Origin: Glebionis coronaria
Taxonomy: Eukaryota; Streptophyta; Magnoliopsida; Asterales; Asteraceae
Direction of reading: 5' to 3'
Assembly (NCBI GenBank): GCA_025667525.1
Contig: CM046875.1
Span: 291,691,147-291,755,146, forward strand
Length of the DNA: 64,000 bases
The notes beneath the pieces are model-generated. The model worked only from the letters and a program-made list of their open reading frames with translations, made no database searches and was not told the origin of the DNA. Both the position numbers and the translations under genes were made by a program. Below are positions 48,301 to 58,651 of this stretch, piece by piece (within the stretch, counting starts at the first letter, position 1; every line of letters begins with the position of its first letter).

Positions 48301-48585
48301 TTTGTTGGCATCATCATCAGGCAATCCTCTAAATGGGTTTGTTTGTACTTGCTGAATCATATGGTGCTTCAACGAAAACTCAGGAGCGTTGATTTGCGTC
48401 GGCGCAATCGGTCCTCCTCGTCCAAACATTGTTGGTTGACAAAGTTCCTCCATGGTCCGAAGATCGGGCTGTGGAAGAACATTGTTGTTATTATTGAGGT
48501 GTGGTGGAATGTTGTTGTTGACACCTGACATAGCTAAATCTTCTTGAGGCTCGGGCTCTTGATAATTAGAAGATCTAGTACGCAT
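45400..48585 (-). CDS. gag-PR: Athila-type gag-protease polyprotein with acidic and hydrophobic tail, 1061 aa
   Basis: One intact ORF. Residues ~50-230 are a retrotransposon GAG capsid-type domain (ADNH-type start of the fold: DDDANKHLDKFITI, LRLQLFPHTLSHHAEKWFDRLP, FLSRYFPPSM). The zinc knuckle CDTCGGPHPYTDC (residues 306-318) is CX2CX3HX4C. A Pro/Gln/Asn-rich linker precedes ITTRSG, a motif shared with the C element. The protease-like domain has DLGDS at residues 664-668 where C has DLGAS; the acidic replacement probably harms catalysis. An Asp/Glu/Ser-rich region follows. The C terminus has KVFDPGI, a hydrophobic stretch (about 1026-1044) that could span a membrane, and VFDPGG. There is no RT, RNase H or integrase. 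I chose the ATG at 48585 because MRTRS...YQEPEP matches the C start; the ORF could extend 19 hydrophobic residues upstream. TTTTCAG precedes it. Confidence 0.88.
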   Translation of the reverse strand: MRTRSSNYQEPEPQEDLAMSGVNNNIPPHLNNNNNVLPQPDLRTMEELCQPTMFGRGGPIAPTQINAPEFSLKHHMIQQVQTNPFRGLPDDDANKHLDKFITITQSMKFPGATMDVLRLQLFPHTLSHHAEKWFDRLPKNSIHTWDDMTQRFLSRYFPPSMVTSLRNQISGFMQDPDESLFDAWERYNVLIERYPNHNMLPVTLIDTFYNGLTFRDRDTINAASGGTFMKRRPEECRELIENMTTHHKNWDSSASSRNNPRVNVSSTSTNPELTELTRMMTEMSKSITLLASNQQQQQVKAVATLCDTCGGPHPYTDCPSTQGNPENVYAAYGNYSPENYQARQQGDRNLLTYRSNNYLSPGFSPQNQNPTNNYNRSNQIPPRASNPYQPPAHQHPPINTDVEATMRTQGEQIKNLQSQIINMKGDIMKQGNDIRTEVRDNIQSSFITQTTELKNLLASFLPEAQPSSSGSLPSNTVTNPRANVSAITTRSGVTIVGPPIPPPSSTPPPPPCIPTPPTPSISAPLPSPPRHDDVSRKDPSTSQPLPTTPSPSTYKPRIPYPSRIGKTNELTKNDCQVSKYVEMLSQMTINISLVEALCHIPKFVKAFKELLSKKEKLIELANTRLNENCSAVILKELPEKLGDPDRFVLPYVFNKTEEFTALADLGDSINLMPLSVWKTLSLSDLILTKMTLELANRTLAYPVGIAEDVFIKVGTFTFPVDFVVVNYEMDPRIPLILGRPFLRTGRALVDVAVGELILRVGDDSKVFKMGKLTGKSFGGRESVHMINVLDDFTIYDNPLFDSSIDNPLFDDDVDDSRSTLDASPIYDSQPVFDAYDDDDSSSDSDDFDCTSEYPELPTFDDFDEADTLSSNSLHDEDPQPSLDPTLDDYSFEEDFSEFLNTYFPHESDAPPYDFEDYRLDPTLDLKSILSKEKKPVDTNIRCTYDLTPLCPPSEDEVVLLCGSSSHSAEPECYFPLKEKVFDPGIEVFKPSQYPPDEIKGKIFGKFEDMLALHPCFHRAPSLLKGTLPLLIWLALFALSLCYLLDENYVFDPGGYVSCFFR

Positions 48586-48816
48586 ACACCTGAAAATGCA
48601 AAAGAAAAAGAAAACAAACACAAAGACAATATATATACACAATAAAAATAAAATCTTTTTGGATTTTTGAGATTTTTAATTTTTATGGTTTTTTATCAAT
48701 TTTTAATTTTTATGATTTTTTGAATTTTTTAGGCAAGAAAAATAACGCTCACAAGTGAACGGATCCCAAAAAGCAACGCGTCTTTCACAGAAAACCGTTA
48801 ATCTTTACGAAAAGAG

Positions 48817-48831
48817 CCGGCAGCGGCGCCA
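48817..48831 (-). promoter_or_regulatory. Primer-binding site of D (tRNA-Asp type)
   Basis: On the minus strand TGGCGCCGCTGCCGG starts 2 bp after the LTR, identical to A and C. Between it and the ATG lies a ~230 bp T-rich leader without ORFs. Confidence 0.88.
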
Positions 48832-48833
48832 TT

Positions 48834-50609
48834 TGATAACTAGATTTTACTTAGTTAAAAAGTTCTTTGTCGTGTGTCTCTTCGAATTGAAAAACTTGTG
48901 TTTAATGTGTGACTCAGTTTTATTTTGGTGAAACAAAGATGTGTCGTTGTAGTGTTTAAAATAAAAGGTGTGAAACTTTAAAGTAAAAGTGCAATTAAAA
49001 GTAAATCTAAATCTAATTTAAAGTAAATAGTGCAAGTAATTAAAAGCGAGACGAGAATTAAAAGGCACTAAATGAAAATAACACAAACTTAAATTTAACT
49101 AAGGCAAACTTAAAACGCAACTAAAACTAAAACTTAAACTAAGGCAAGACTAAAATAAATCTAAGGCAAATAAACTAAAGAAAAAGGCGGGAAAAATAAA
49201 GCTTGAAATAAAAAGGCAGAAAGTTAAAAACTGAAAATAAAGAAACTGAAAATAACCCTATCCGGAATAAACCCCTACTCGGAATAAATGGCTATGCGGA
49301 ATAACTGATCTTACCCGGAATACAATCCTATGCGGAATAATGCCCTCTATTCGGAATAATACACCTATTCGGAATAACACCTCTGCCCGGAATATCTGTC
49401 CCTATTCGGAACAAAGTCTTATGCGGAATAGTGCCCTTACTCGGAATAATACTCCTATTCGGAATATCAATCCTATGCGGAATAGATAGGCCTATTCGGA
49501 ATAAACTGCAACTCGGAATAATCTCCTCTACTCGGAATATCAGTCTATGCGGAATAACTTCCCCTACTCGGAATATCCACCTTATGCGGAATATCAAATA
49601 TTCCGCATGGACATCCTCTTAAGACCTTTATTCGGAATAAAAGGAAAGATCAGTAAGACACCTGGGAAGTTACAGTAACAACTTCCCGAAGAACAAGGGA
49701 ATAAAAATAGCACGAATTAAACCAAAACAAAGCTAAATCAAACACAAGATAAATCAAACGCATAAATAAAAAACTACTAAGCATAAACAATCAATACAAA
49801 ACAATCAAACTAACAAATAAGATCAAGATAATCAAAACCCACTTAAAAAAATCAACCAAAAATCAAGAACATGAACATAAACAAATCAACACAAAGATTA
49901 AAGAAAGGTAGGATGAGATTAACAAGATAAAGATAAAGATTAACAAGAATTAAAAGAAAAACTTACTTGAAATTAAATGATAATTAAGGTGCAAGACAAG
50001 GTAATTAAATGGACAAGTATTTAAATGACAAGGTAATTAAAATTGGAAGAACTAATTGTCACTATTAGCCAACAAAATAAAAATGATTAATAACTAATCT
50101 ATATATAGGGGAGGATTAAGGAAGCTTCCTCCCCTCTTTCCTTTTCTCTTAATTGCGTCATTAAGTCCCTCCTTCTTTTAATCTTCCTTAATTGCATACT
50201 TAGTCCTTTTCTTCTAATCTTCTTTAAACTTGGACTTAAGGGACTTTTGGCTTCGGGATTTCATTGAACTCGTCTTTAAATTCTTCAATAAAATAGACTT
50301 GAATTCTTCGACTTTTAATAAACTTCCGTCTTTTGACTATTTCTTCGATAAATCTTCAGAATTGGTCTTGGACTTCCGTTCTTTTTGCACTCTTGACTTC
50401 TTGACTTCGTCTTTCATCCTTTTCTTCAATAAAAGTCCGTAAATGCCCGTGAATTTCCGTGTTTTCTCCACTTTTCACCTTTTCGTCCTAAATCACAACA
50501 AAAACACAAACCACGCATAATTTCGACATAAAAGACATAAAATACATGTTTTGGTCCGGTTATTATTGTAATTAAGTGGTAGAAAAGATGGGTGTTTACA
50601 CACCTATCA
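48834..50609 (-). repeat. 5' LTR of element D (1776 bp)
   Basis: Same ends as the 3' LTR. TATA site CTATATATAG at 50099-50108 (minus), with the palindrome GGAAGCTTCC at 50120-50129 just upstream. The ATTCCG array at 49250-49645 begins ~460 bp downstream of the TATA site. Confidence 0.92.
50099..50108 (-). promoter_or_regulatory. TATA box of the D LTR promoter
   Basis: CTATATATAG, repeated in the other LTR at 42867-42876. Inferred from sequence and from the equivalent position in A and C. Confidence 0.5.
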
Positions 50610-51528
50610 ATATGGGACGAAATTTGAGAGAGAGATGAGAGAAATGTAGTGGTTTTGCATGTAGGTGTGTGAGTTTTGTGGTTTGTGTAGCTTGTTTTAA
50701 GCTAGTAAGTGGTTTTGGTGCAAGTGAAGGACAAGTGTCCTTGCACTTGTTATAAAAGTGACACCAAATTGTTTTTATGGTTATTGATGGGGGGTGGGAC
50801 AAGTGTAACTTGTTTCATCCCCTATTAATTTACGGGTACTCCTCGATTCTAGTTTCCTCGATTTGCGTGCCCTCGGGTCGTTTTACGAAAACGTTTTTTA
50901 TAAATTATGAATCAACGGTACAAAACGAATCTAATAAAAATTGTCTCATCAAAAACGGAGTTCAAAAACGTAAATACGTAATCCTAAGGTTTTCGGTTTA
51001 GTTGTAAAGGACGTTAAATTATTCACGTAAGTCCTAATCTCTTCTCGTAAATTTGTGAGTTTATGAACCAACACAAATTTAAAATCTAAAAATAATATTC
51101 ACGGACAAATTTATTTTCTGAAATGTTGGACTGTCACCAAAGATGGTGTATGTAAACGTAAGCACGTAACGTAGAATCCTCCGGTTTAGAAGTAGTCGAT
51201 GTTACTTCAAGACGTAAATCCAAATTTCTTCCCAAAAATAAGTGAGTTCATATTATAACATTAAAATAATGTTTTCAAATAAATATTGAAAATAAATAAT
51301 AAACCATAAACTGACGGATTGTCACAATAAACGTCCTTGAACCAAATGATTCAAGCACACTTATAACAAAAAATGGAACTCAGAATCACCTTTAAACAAC
51401 ACCAACTTTCAAAAACATAAAAAGGAATTACAATTTTCTCAAAATACCAACTTTTATAAATTTCAAAAAGGAATTACAAGTTTAAAAGGTAAAACTGGAA
51501 CAAAGGGACTCTCACAGGTTGAGGTCTC

Positions 51529-51536
51529 CTTTTATA
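51529..51536 (-). promoter_or_regulatory. TATA-like site in the right B LTR
   Basis: Minus strand TATAAAAGGAGACC, equivalent to 25123-25130 in the left copy. Confidence 0.45.
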
Positions 51537-52977
51537 GACATATGCTAAGCCTACACTGTTCACAAACCCTAGAAGTGAAATTCCCAAAATGTCCTTGAGG
51601 TCTTCTAGACGATTCTTGGTTGTGAGCTGTCCAAAATGATCCAAACCGTTTAAAATAGCTTAGGGATGAAGCTAAGAGTGTGGGTTGTTATCTTGCCATG
51701 TCAGCTTACTTGGAGAGAAAGTTGTTCTCTGATTGGTTGAAAGGGAATTGGGGGTGGGGTCCATGGTGAGTGGGAGTAAGGGTTTTTGATGTGGGATGGG
51801 TTTTCGCATGTGTGAATCACACATGTGCCAGGGTAATTGGATTTTACCCTTTGTTTTAAGTGGGGTAAGTTATGGGTTCATGTGGGTAAACAGTAAACAT
51901 TTTGATCCGAAATTAGGGGGTGTAACTTGTTTGGCGCGTGTTTGTGTGTTTGAAGTTTGGAAATGGCAGCTTTGGTCCTTTGTTTTTGGCAAAACATGTA
52001 TAATAAGATTTTCAGCCAACAAAAACGCATCCCTTTGTTAATAAAGTTATGGTTTTCACACTTTTGGCACAAAACTTTTCCAAAAGGTTATAAAGGGTTC
52101 TTTTTGCCATTTTTGGATATTTGAGGGACTGATCTTGGACATTCTTGATCTTCAAAGGTCTTTATTGTCTCTTTGACTTCATGAGGGACCATAATTGACA
52201 AATTAGATTTGATGAGGGACTAATCTTGCCATTTCTTCAAAGTTGAAGGACCTTTTGTTTAATTTTGACAAACTTAAGGGACCAAACTTGTAATTATGAA
52301 TTCACAAGGGTTTTAAGTGTCATTTCTTCATTCGTTGAGGATCAATCTTGCATATCTTCAAGTCTTCAAGGGTAAATGTTGGATAATTCATGAACTAGGG
52401 CCCGGTTCTTTGTACGGCTTCGTTTCTCGTGTCCGTTTTTCCGTGTTTCTTGTGATCTTTTGTCTTTTTCACGATATCCATACCTAAAATACACAAGTAA
52501 ACAAACACAAGCATATATATGGTATTTTATGATGATAGGTGTGTAAACACCCATCCTTTTACAACTTAATTCTGGCTAAAACGAGACCAAAACACGTATT
52601 TAATATCATTTGTTTGGAATTATGCGTGGTTTTTGTATTTATTGTGTTTTCAGAGCCAACCGGATGAATATTGAAGAAAACATGGGATTGCACGGGTTCT
52701 ATCGAAGAAAAGGACTCAAGATAAAGTCTATTGTCCAAGAGATGCAAAAGATTTGAAGTCACTGGGCCTATTCGAAGATTTATCGAAGAAAAGGACCAAA
52801 GATGGAAGATTTACATAAGTCGAAGAAACTCAAGTCTATTAAACGAAGAAATTAAAAGACGAGTTGAATTTAATCGACGACAAATCCCGAATCAGAATCG
52901 AAAACGTCAACTTTTCTGAAAAGACGAGAAGACAAGAAGAACGGGAGAAAGCCCACTCACCAACCAAAAGACAAGCC

Positions 52978-52985
52978 TATAAATA
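52978..52985 (+). promoter_or_regulatory. TATA box of the C LTR promoter
   Basis: TATAAATA in CCTATAAATAG context, nearly the same as in element A; repeated at 62724-62731 in the 3' LTR. Confidence 0.6.
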
Positions 52986-53422
52986 GACCACCCCTCACAC
53001 ATTTAGCTAGTTAGTTTTTAGTTTTTCTCTCCTCCACCTTTTTCTCTTTTCTGTTTCGTAGGATCACCATCACCACTAGGGTGTTTGGTGATTTTAATCT
53101 TTGTTCTTCAAATCTTGTAATTTTAATCCTTGTTTTGTTATTGTTGAATACATTAAATCATCAATACAAGTTCTTGTTTAATCTTTCCATTTCATCTTGT
53201 TCTTCATCATCTTTCTCTTCAAGTTCTTAAGTTCTTATTTTATTGATTTGATCTTTAAAAGTTGTTGGGATTTGTGTTTTTGTTGATGGGATTTGTAGTT
53301 TATGGTTAGTAGATGCTTTGTGATTAGTTTATTTAAGTTTTTGGTGAAAAACTTGGTGATTTTTGGATCAAAATTGGTTTCCTTGTTCTTCGAGGTTTTG
53401 TTACTGTATCTTTGTTCCCAGG

Positions 53423-53890
53423 TTCCGGATGAACACCAAAGTTCCGGATGAACACCAAAGTTCCGGATGAACACCCAAGTTCCGAATGAATATGTCCTTT
53501 AAAAGTTCCGAATGAGTCTTTGTTTCAAAAGTTCCGAATCAATTTTTATCTTTAAAACTTCCGAATGAACTGAAAGTTCCGGATGAGTCAAAAGTTCCGA
53601 ATGAACGAAAAGTTCCGAATGAACGTTTGTTGTTTAAGTTCCGAGTGAGTTTTTCTTGGAAATTTCCGAATGAGTTTTATTTCCATTTCTTCCGAATAAA
53701 CTTCCGGACCAAAAGTTCCGGACGAACTTCCGGATCAACAAGTTCCGAACGAAGTTCCGGGTGAACTTCCGCACCAATCTTCCGAAGAAAGTTCTGAGTG
53801 AAGGATTTCTAAAAGTTCCGAATGAAGACTTCCGGGTGAAAAGTTCCGGATCAATAGTTCCGAATCAAGGTTAAAACTTCCGAATCAAAT
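53423..53890 (+). repeat. GTTCCGAATGA-core array in the C 5' LTR
   Basis: About 25 units of AGTTCCG(A/G)ATGA(A/G) type, spaced ~12-25 bp; repeated at about 63168-63632 in the 3' LTR. The core TTCCG is shared with the arrays of A and D, but the flanking unit differs. Function unknown. Confidence 0.9.
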
Positions 53891-54168
53891 TTCTTTTAAT
53901 TTTATTTACTGTTTCTGTTTCTTTTCGTCTGTCTTACTATTTCTCATAGTTTCTTAATTTAAGTTTGATTTTAATTCAAAGTTTTGTTAATTATTATTAA
54001 TTCAATTACTTTTTAAGTTTAAGTTTACATCTTTAAGCATTTAACATTTAGTAGATAGAAAACCACTCCCCTTTTTAGTAACCAAGAACAATCATTCCAC
54101 TTAAGGCCGAGATCAATTCGAGAGGATATCGAGAGTAAAATTGAACCTAGTAAAATCAATGTATCAAA

Positions 54169-54183
54169 TGGCGCCGCTGCCGG
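54169..54183 (+). promoter_or_regulatory. Primer-binding site of C (tRNA-Asp type)
   Basis: TGGCGCCGCTGCCGG, 2 bp after the LTR, identical to A and D. A ~200 bp A/T-rich leader follows, ending TTTTGCAG at 54380, five bases before the gag ATG (54385). Confidence 0.9.
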
Positions 54184-54384
54184 CTCTTCTCGTTAAGATC
54201 AAAAGTTTTTTGTGAGAACTTGGATTTTGGGATCCGTTCCCCGTGAACGTTACTTTTTCATAAAAATTTTCAAAAACACTAAAAATATAAAATTTTCAAA
54301 AATACAAAAAAAAAAAATTTTAAAAACATAAAAACCAAAAATATTTTTGCTTTGTTTTTCTTTTGTTAGTTATTTTGCAGGTGT

Positions 54385-57300
54385 ATGCGCACTCGATCCA
54401 CGTCGTATCAAGAGCCCGAGCCTCTCGATAACTTAGACATGGCCGGTGTACAAAACAACAACAACATACCACCTCCAAACAATAATAATAACAACAACAA
54501 CCCGCCTTTCAACAACATGAATAACAACAACAATGAGCCCCTTCTGGACAATCGCCCGATGATTGAACTGCTGCAAGCTCATGTAGACGGCAACACTGAT
54601 CCAATTGTCATACCTCCAATTGCTGCCAACAACTTTGAGCTAAAATCAGGCTTTATCCAGATGGTCTCCGCTCAACCATTCTTGGGACGTACCATTGATG
54701 ATCCACACGACCATATCAAGAGATTCTTGCAACTAACAAACACGGTAAAATTCAATGGTGTTCCACAAGAGGTTATCAGGTTACAACTTTTTCCCTTTTC
54801 TTTAGAGGGACAAGCCCGGCATTGGCTTACTAAGGAACCGCCACAGAGTATTCTCTCGTGGACGGATTTGGAAACAAAGTTTATCAATTACTTTTTTCCA
54901 CCCTCTCGTACTACCGCTTTGTAGAATGAAATCATAAATTTTGAACAAAAGTACGATGAGTCGTTCAGTGAATCTTGGGATCGTTTTAAAGATATTTTAA
55001 GAAAATGCCCACAACATGGTTTTACCAAAGTACATCAAATTAATACTTTTTACAATGGTTTAAGCATGAGTGACCAAGATTCACTAAACAGTGCCTCGGG
55101 GGGTAATCTTTTGGCTAAGACTTCCAATGCTGCTTGGGATATCATTGAGAATAAGTCTTGTGTGCAAACCAAGAGTGTTAGGACCAATGTCGCTACTGCT
55201 AGCACTAGTGACAGCGACAAGCGATTGGACAAAATCACTGTGCTTCTTGAATCGCTTGTCACCCACACCGTCAGCAACAACAACAACAACAACGCTAAAA
55301 ACGCTCAAGTTAACGCTGTCAGCCAACCTTGTGAGATATGCGGTGGTCCTCACTCTTACACTACTTGTACTGCCACCCAAGACTACCCTTCTAAAAATGT
55401 GAATGCAGCATATGGCACCTATCCTCAACCTGTTTATCAAGCTAGACCTCAAGGTGACCGTAATTTGCTTAGCTACCGCTCCAACAACTACCTCTCACCA
55501 CCCGGTTTTCCTCCAAACAACCCAAACCAACAACAAAACCTCAATCGCCCTCCTCAAAAACAACAACAACCTCGTACACCATACATCCCTCCTCACAAGC
55601 AGCAACAACCTCCTCAACGTAACAACCAAGTTTACCAACAACCTGCTTATCAACCACCCGCATACAATGCTCCTCCCAACCAATCCACCGCTCTACACCA
55701 AGAAGTGCAGACCTACATGAGGACCAATGATGTAATCATGGAAAATCTTCAGCGTGAAGTGATCAATTTGAAAGCGGACCTGGTCAAACAAGGGAACGAT
55801 TTGAGAGCCGACATGAGAAACACGTTGGATAGCAAAACAAATGACTTGAAGAACATGATGGCTAGTTTCTTCCAAGGTAATCAACCCTCTTCTTCGGGTA
55901 CTCTTCTGAGTAACACTGTTGCGAATCCAAGAGGGGAGATGAAAGCAATCACTACTCGAAGTGGTAAAGGTACCAAGGAACCCGAGCTTCCTATACCTCC
56001 ACCGGTGGTTGTGACTAAGGAGAACGAGTCACCTGCTCCTATTCCTCATCCTTCTCCTTCCCCAATTTCTCCACCTCTTCCTTCTACCCCTCCTCCACCC
56101 AAGGATGTGAGTGATCCTATTCTTCCAAAACCTTCCTCTTCTTCCAATATACCTTATCCATCTAGGTTGAGGAAAGAGAAGCTCAAAAGCAAGGACGATA
56201 TTCAGGTTTCTAACTTTCTTAAAATGTTTAAACAACTGAATTTCAATATCTCCTTTGTTGAGGCTCTAGCTCACATGCCTAAATATACGAAAATGTTTAA
56301 AGATCTTCTGAGTGACAAGGAAAAGCTCCTCGATATTGCCAACACCCAACTTAATGAGAATTGCTCTGCAGTGCTCTTAAGGAAATTGCCAACCAAACTT
56401 GGTGATCTGGGTCGTTTTCTTATCCCTTGCAATTTCCCGGGAGTAGAGAATTGCATGGCCCTAGCCGATCTAGGTGCCAGTATTAATCTCATGCCTCTAA
56501 GTGTTTGGAAGCAATTATCTCTCCCAGAGCTAGTCCCCACCAAAATGACTTTGGAGTTAGCTAACCGTACGGTTGCTTATCCAGTGGGGATAGCCGAAGA
56601 CGTCATTGTAGGAGTCGACAAATTCACCTTTCCTGCTGATTTTGTTGTCGTCGACTACGAGATGGACCCTCGTGTGCCACTAATTGTTGGTCGTCCATTC
56701 TTGAGGACCGGTCGCACTCTCATTGATGTTGAAGCCGGTGAGCTTATCATGAGAGTGGGTGACGATAAAGTAGTCTTCAACATGGGAAAGTTGTCCAAAC
56801 AGCCTTATTCATATGAGAATGTTAATTGTATTGACGTTCTTGATGAGGCTTGTGAAGAACACTTTAATGATGCTTGCAAAAGTATTCCTACCTCTCTTCC
56901 CAATGTTGAGACCGTGTCCTCTATTGATTCATCATTGTCTCTATTTGGAGATAGTGATTTGTTTTGGAACAATCTTGAAGACACCATGGGAGATGTGAAT
57001 TTAGCTACTGATGATTCTCCTACCGATGGGGATGAAGACATGCATTTCTTTGACAATCTTCTCCACGAAGACACTATTTCTCCTCCATCTCCCACGGTTA
57101 TTGCTATCGATACTCCGACTTTGAATACGCCTCCCGTCGAAAATCCTCAGGATTTAGAACTTAAGGAGTTGCCGCCACATCTCGAGTATGTATTCCTTGA
57201 AGAAGAGAAGAAGTCGCCAGTCATCATTGCTAAGGACCTAAAGGAAGAAGAAAAAGCCCGACTTATCAACGTGTTGAAAGATCACAAGAAGGTTATTGCT

Positions 57301-58283
57301 TGGAAAATCTCTGATATTCGTGGAATTGATCCTCACTTCTGCACACACAAAATTCTCATGGAGGACGACTTTAAGCCCACTATTCAAAGCCAACGAAGGG
57401 TGAATCCAAAAATACATGAAGTCAACAAAACAGAGGTTATCAAACTTCTTGATGCGGGTATGATTTACCCTATTTCGGATTCACCATGGGTTAGTCCAAT
57501 CCATTGTGTGCCCAAGAAGGGCGGAATAACCGTTGTTCCCAATGAACACAACGAGTTGATTTCCACTCGTCTCGTTACTGGGTGGAGAGTTTGTATAGAC
57601 TACCGCAAACTCAATGATGCCACGAGAAAGGATCATTTCCCTCTACCTTTTATGGACCAAATGCTTGAACGTTTAGCGGGTAATGAATATTACTGCTTTC
57701 TTGATGGTTTCTCGGGTTATTTCCAAATACCCATCGATCCCCAAGATCAAGAGAAGACAACATTCACTTGCCCCTATGGCACATTTGCGTACAAAAGGAT
57801 GCCTTTTGGCTTATGCAATGCCCCCGGGACTTTCCAAAGGTGCATGTTAGCTATCTTCCATGACATGGTTGAACAAACCATGGAAGTCTTCATGGATGAT
57901 TTCTCGGTCTTCGGGGATTCCTTCTCTTCTTGCCTTGCCAATTTGGAACGTATGCTCAAGCGGTGCGAAGACACTCGCCTTGTTCTGAATTGGGAAAAAT
58001 TTCATTTTATGGTAAAAGAAGGCATCATGCTGGGACACAAGATTTCCAAAGCCGGTCTGGAAGTAGACCGTGCTAAAGTCGATGTTATCGCCAAGTTGCC
58101 TCCACCTTCAACCGTGAAGGGTGTGAGAAGTTTTCTGGGTCATGCGGGCTTCTACCGTCGATTCATCAAAGATTTTTCTCAAATCGCTCGCCCGATGACC
58201 CACCTCTTGGAAAAAGATACTCCTTTTATCTTTTCCAAAGAGTGTCTTGACGCCTTCAACTCGCTTAAGGATAAGCTAACTAA
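54385..58283 (+). pseudogene. gag-PR-RT: gag, protease and reverse transcriptase of element C, one in-frame stop
   Basis: One continuous frame with a single TAG (54922-54924) in the GAG capsid-type region. An Asn-rich stretch encoded by AAC/AAT repeats lies at residues ~27-52. The zinc knuckle CEICGGPHSYTTC (55330-55368) is CX2CX3HX4C. Gln/Pro-rich linkers and an ITTRSGK motif precede the aspartic protease motif DLGAS (56467-56481) and VGRPFLRTGR. An acidic spacer leads into RT: WVSPIHCVPKKGG, WRVCIDYRKLND, CFLDGFSGYFQIPI, MPFGLCNAPGTFQRCM and the catalytic FMDD at 57889-57900. The insert between VPKKGG and WRVCIDYRK (NEHNELISTR) is typical of Athila RTs. The frame reaches the MITE at 58284, where it is cut. 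Start ATG 54385 (MRTRS) parallels element D. Confidence 0.92.
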
Positions 58284-58648
58284 GGTTGTGTTTGATAAAG
58301 ACTTAAAGAGTCTTAATTAAAAAATTAGTAAGTAAATTAAGTCATTAAAGGTTTGTTTGTTTTGTGCTTAATATTAACACATGTTTTTCTAGAAAAAGTC
58401 ATGAAAGGGAGGGCCTCCATATTAAGTCTATGACTTAATTTATAATTTTACCTATTTACCCTCTAACTTCTTCACATATAATCCAATGTAACTTCTTTTT
58501 AGGATATAAAAGTATTTTTTTTTAATTAAGACACTTAATTCAGCACATAAAACAAACAACCATATAACCATAAAAAAACAGACATCATATATGTAGACAG
58601 ACGCTTTAATTTTACATGACTTAACAGAAAAACTAAACAAACAGGCCC
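58284..58648 (+). mobile_element. MITE, probably PIF/Harbinger (Tourist-like), 365 bp
   Basis: AT-rich, no ORF, flanked by TAA (58281-58283 and 58649-58651). The ends are imperfect inverted repeats (GGTTGTGTTTG... and ...CAAACAGGCCC) with subterminal ACTTAA-type motifs in both orientations. It splits pol between the RT connection region and RNase H. Element plus one TAA is 368 bp, and the reading frame matches on both sides once it is discounted. CTAAGG on both sides would allow a 6-bp duplication, but TAA fits the family. A hAT origin is unlikely because no 8-bp duplication is seen. Confidence 0.75.
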
Positions 58649-58651
58649 TAA

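Larger units (their letters stand above)
41590..50609 (-). mobile_element. Element D: non-autonomous gag-protease Athila-type element (9020 bp)
   Basis: Minus-strand order: 5' LTR (50609-48834), primer site, leader, one 1061-aa ORF (gag, zinc knuckle, protease-like, acidic tail, hydrophobic end), 2 kb structured 3' block, polypurine tract, 3' LTR (43377-41590). The target duplication is ATATG (41585-41589 and 50610-50614), confirmed against 32680-32695. RT, RNase H and integrase are absent, with no sign of a recent deletion scar, so the element resembles TR-GAG-type non-autonomous elements. LTR tips, primer site and polypurine tract match A and C. Confidence 0.93.
38901..51326 (-). repeat. 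5' LTR of element E (right), split by element D
   Basis: Pieces 38901-41589 and 50610-51326 join cleanly at ATATG (D's target duplication) and match the left LTR at about 32685. Net length is 3401 bp without D and one duplication copy. It lacks the 1152-bp segment of the left LTR. No gene is supported. Confidence 0.85.
52533..54166 (+). repeat. 5' LTR of element C (1634 bp)
   Basis: Starts TGATAGGTGTGTAAACACCC (hairpin GATAGGTGT/ACACCCATC) and ends ATGTATCA. TATAAATA at 52978-52985. The TTCCG array at 53423-53890 begins ~445 bp downstream. Readings such as 53235-53474 and 52731-52919 recur in the 3' LTR and have no domain. Confidence 0.94.

Noticed and set aside
54922..54924. TAG in C gag as programmed readthrough
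   Set aside because: It lies inside the capsid-type domain, not at a domain boundary, and D has a sense codon at the aligned place; a simple nonsense mutation is more likely.
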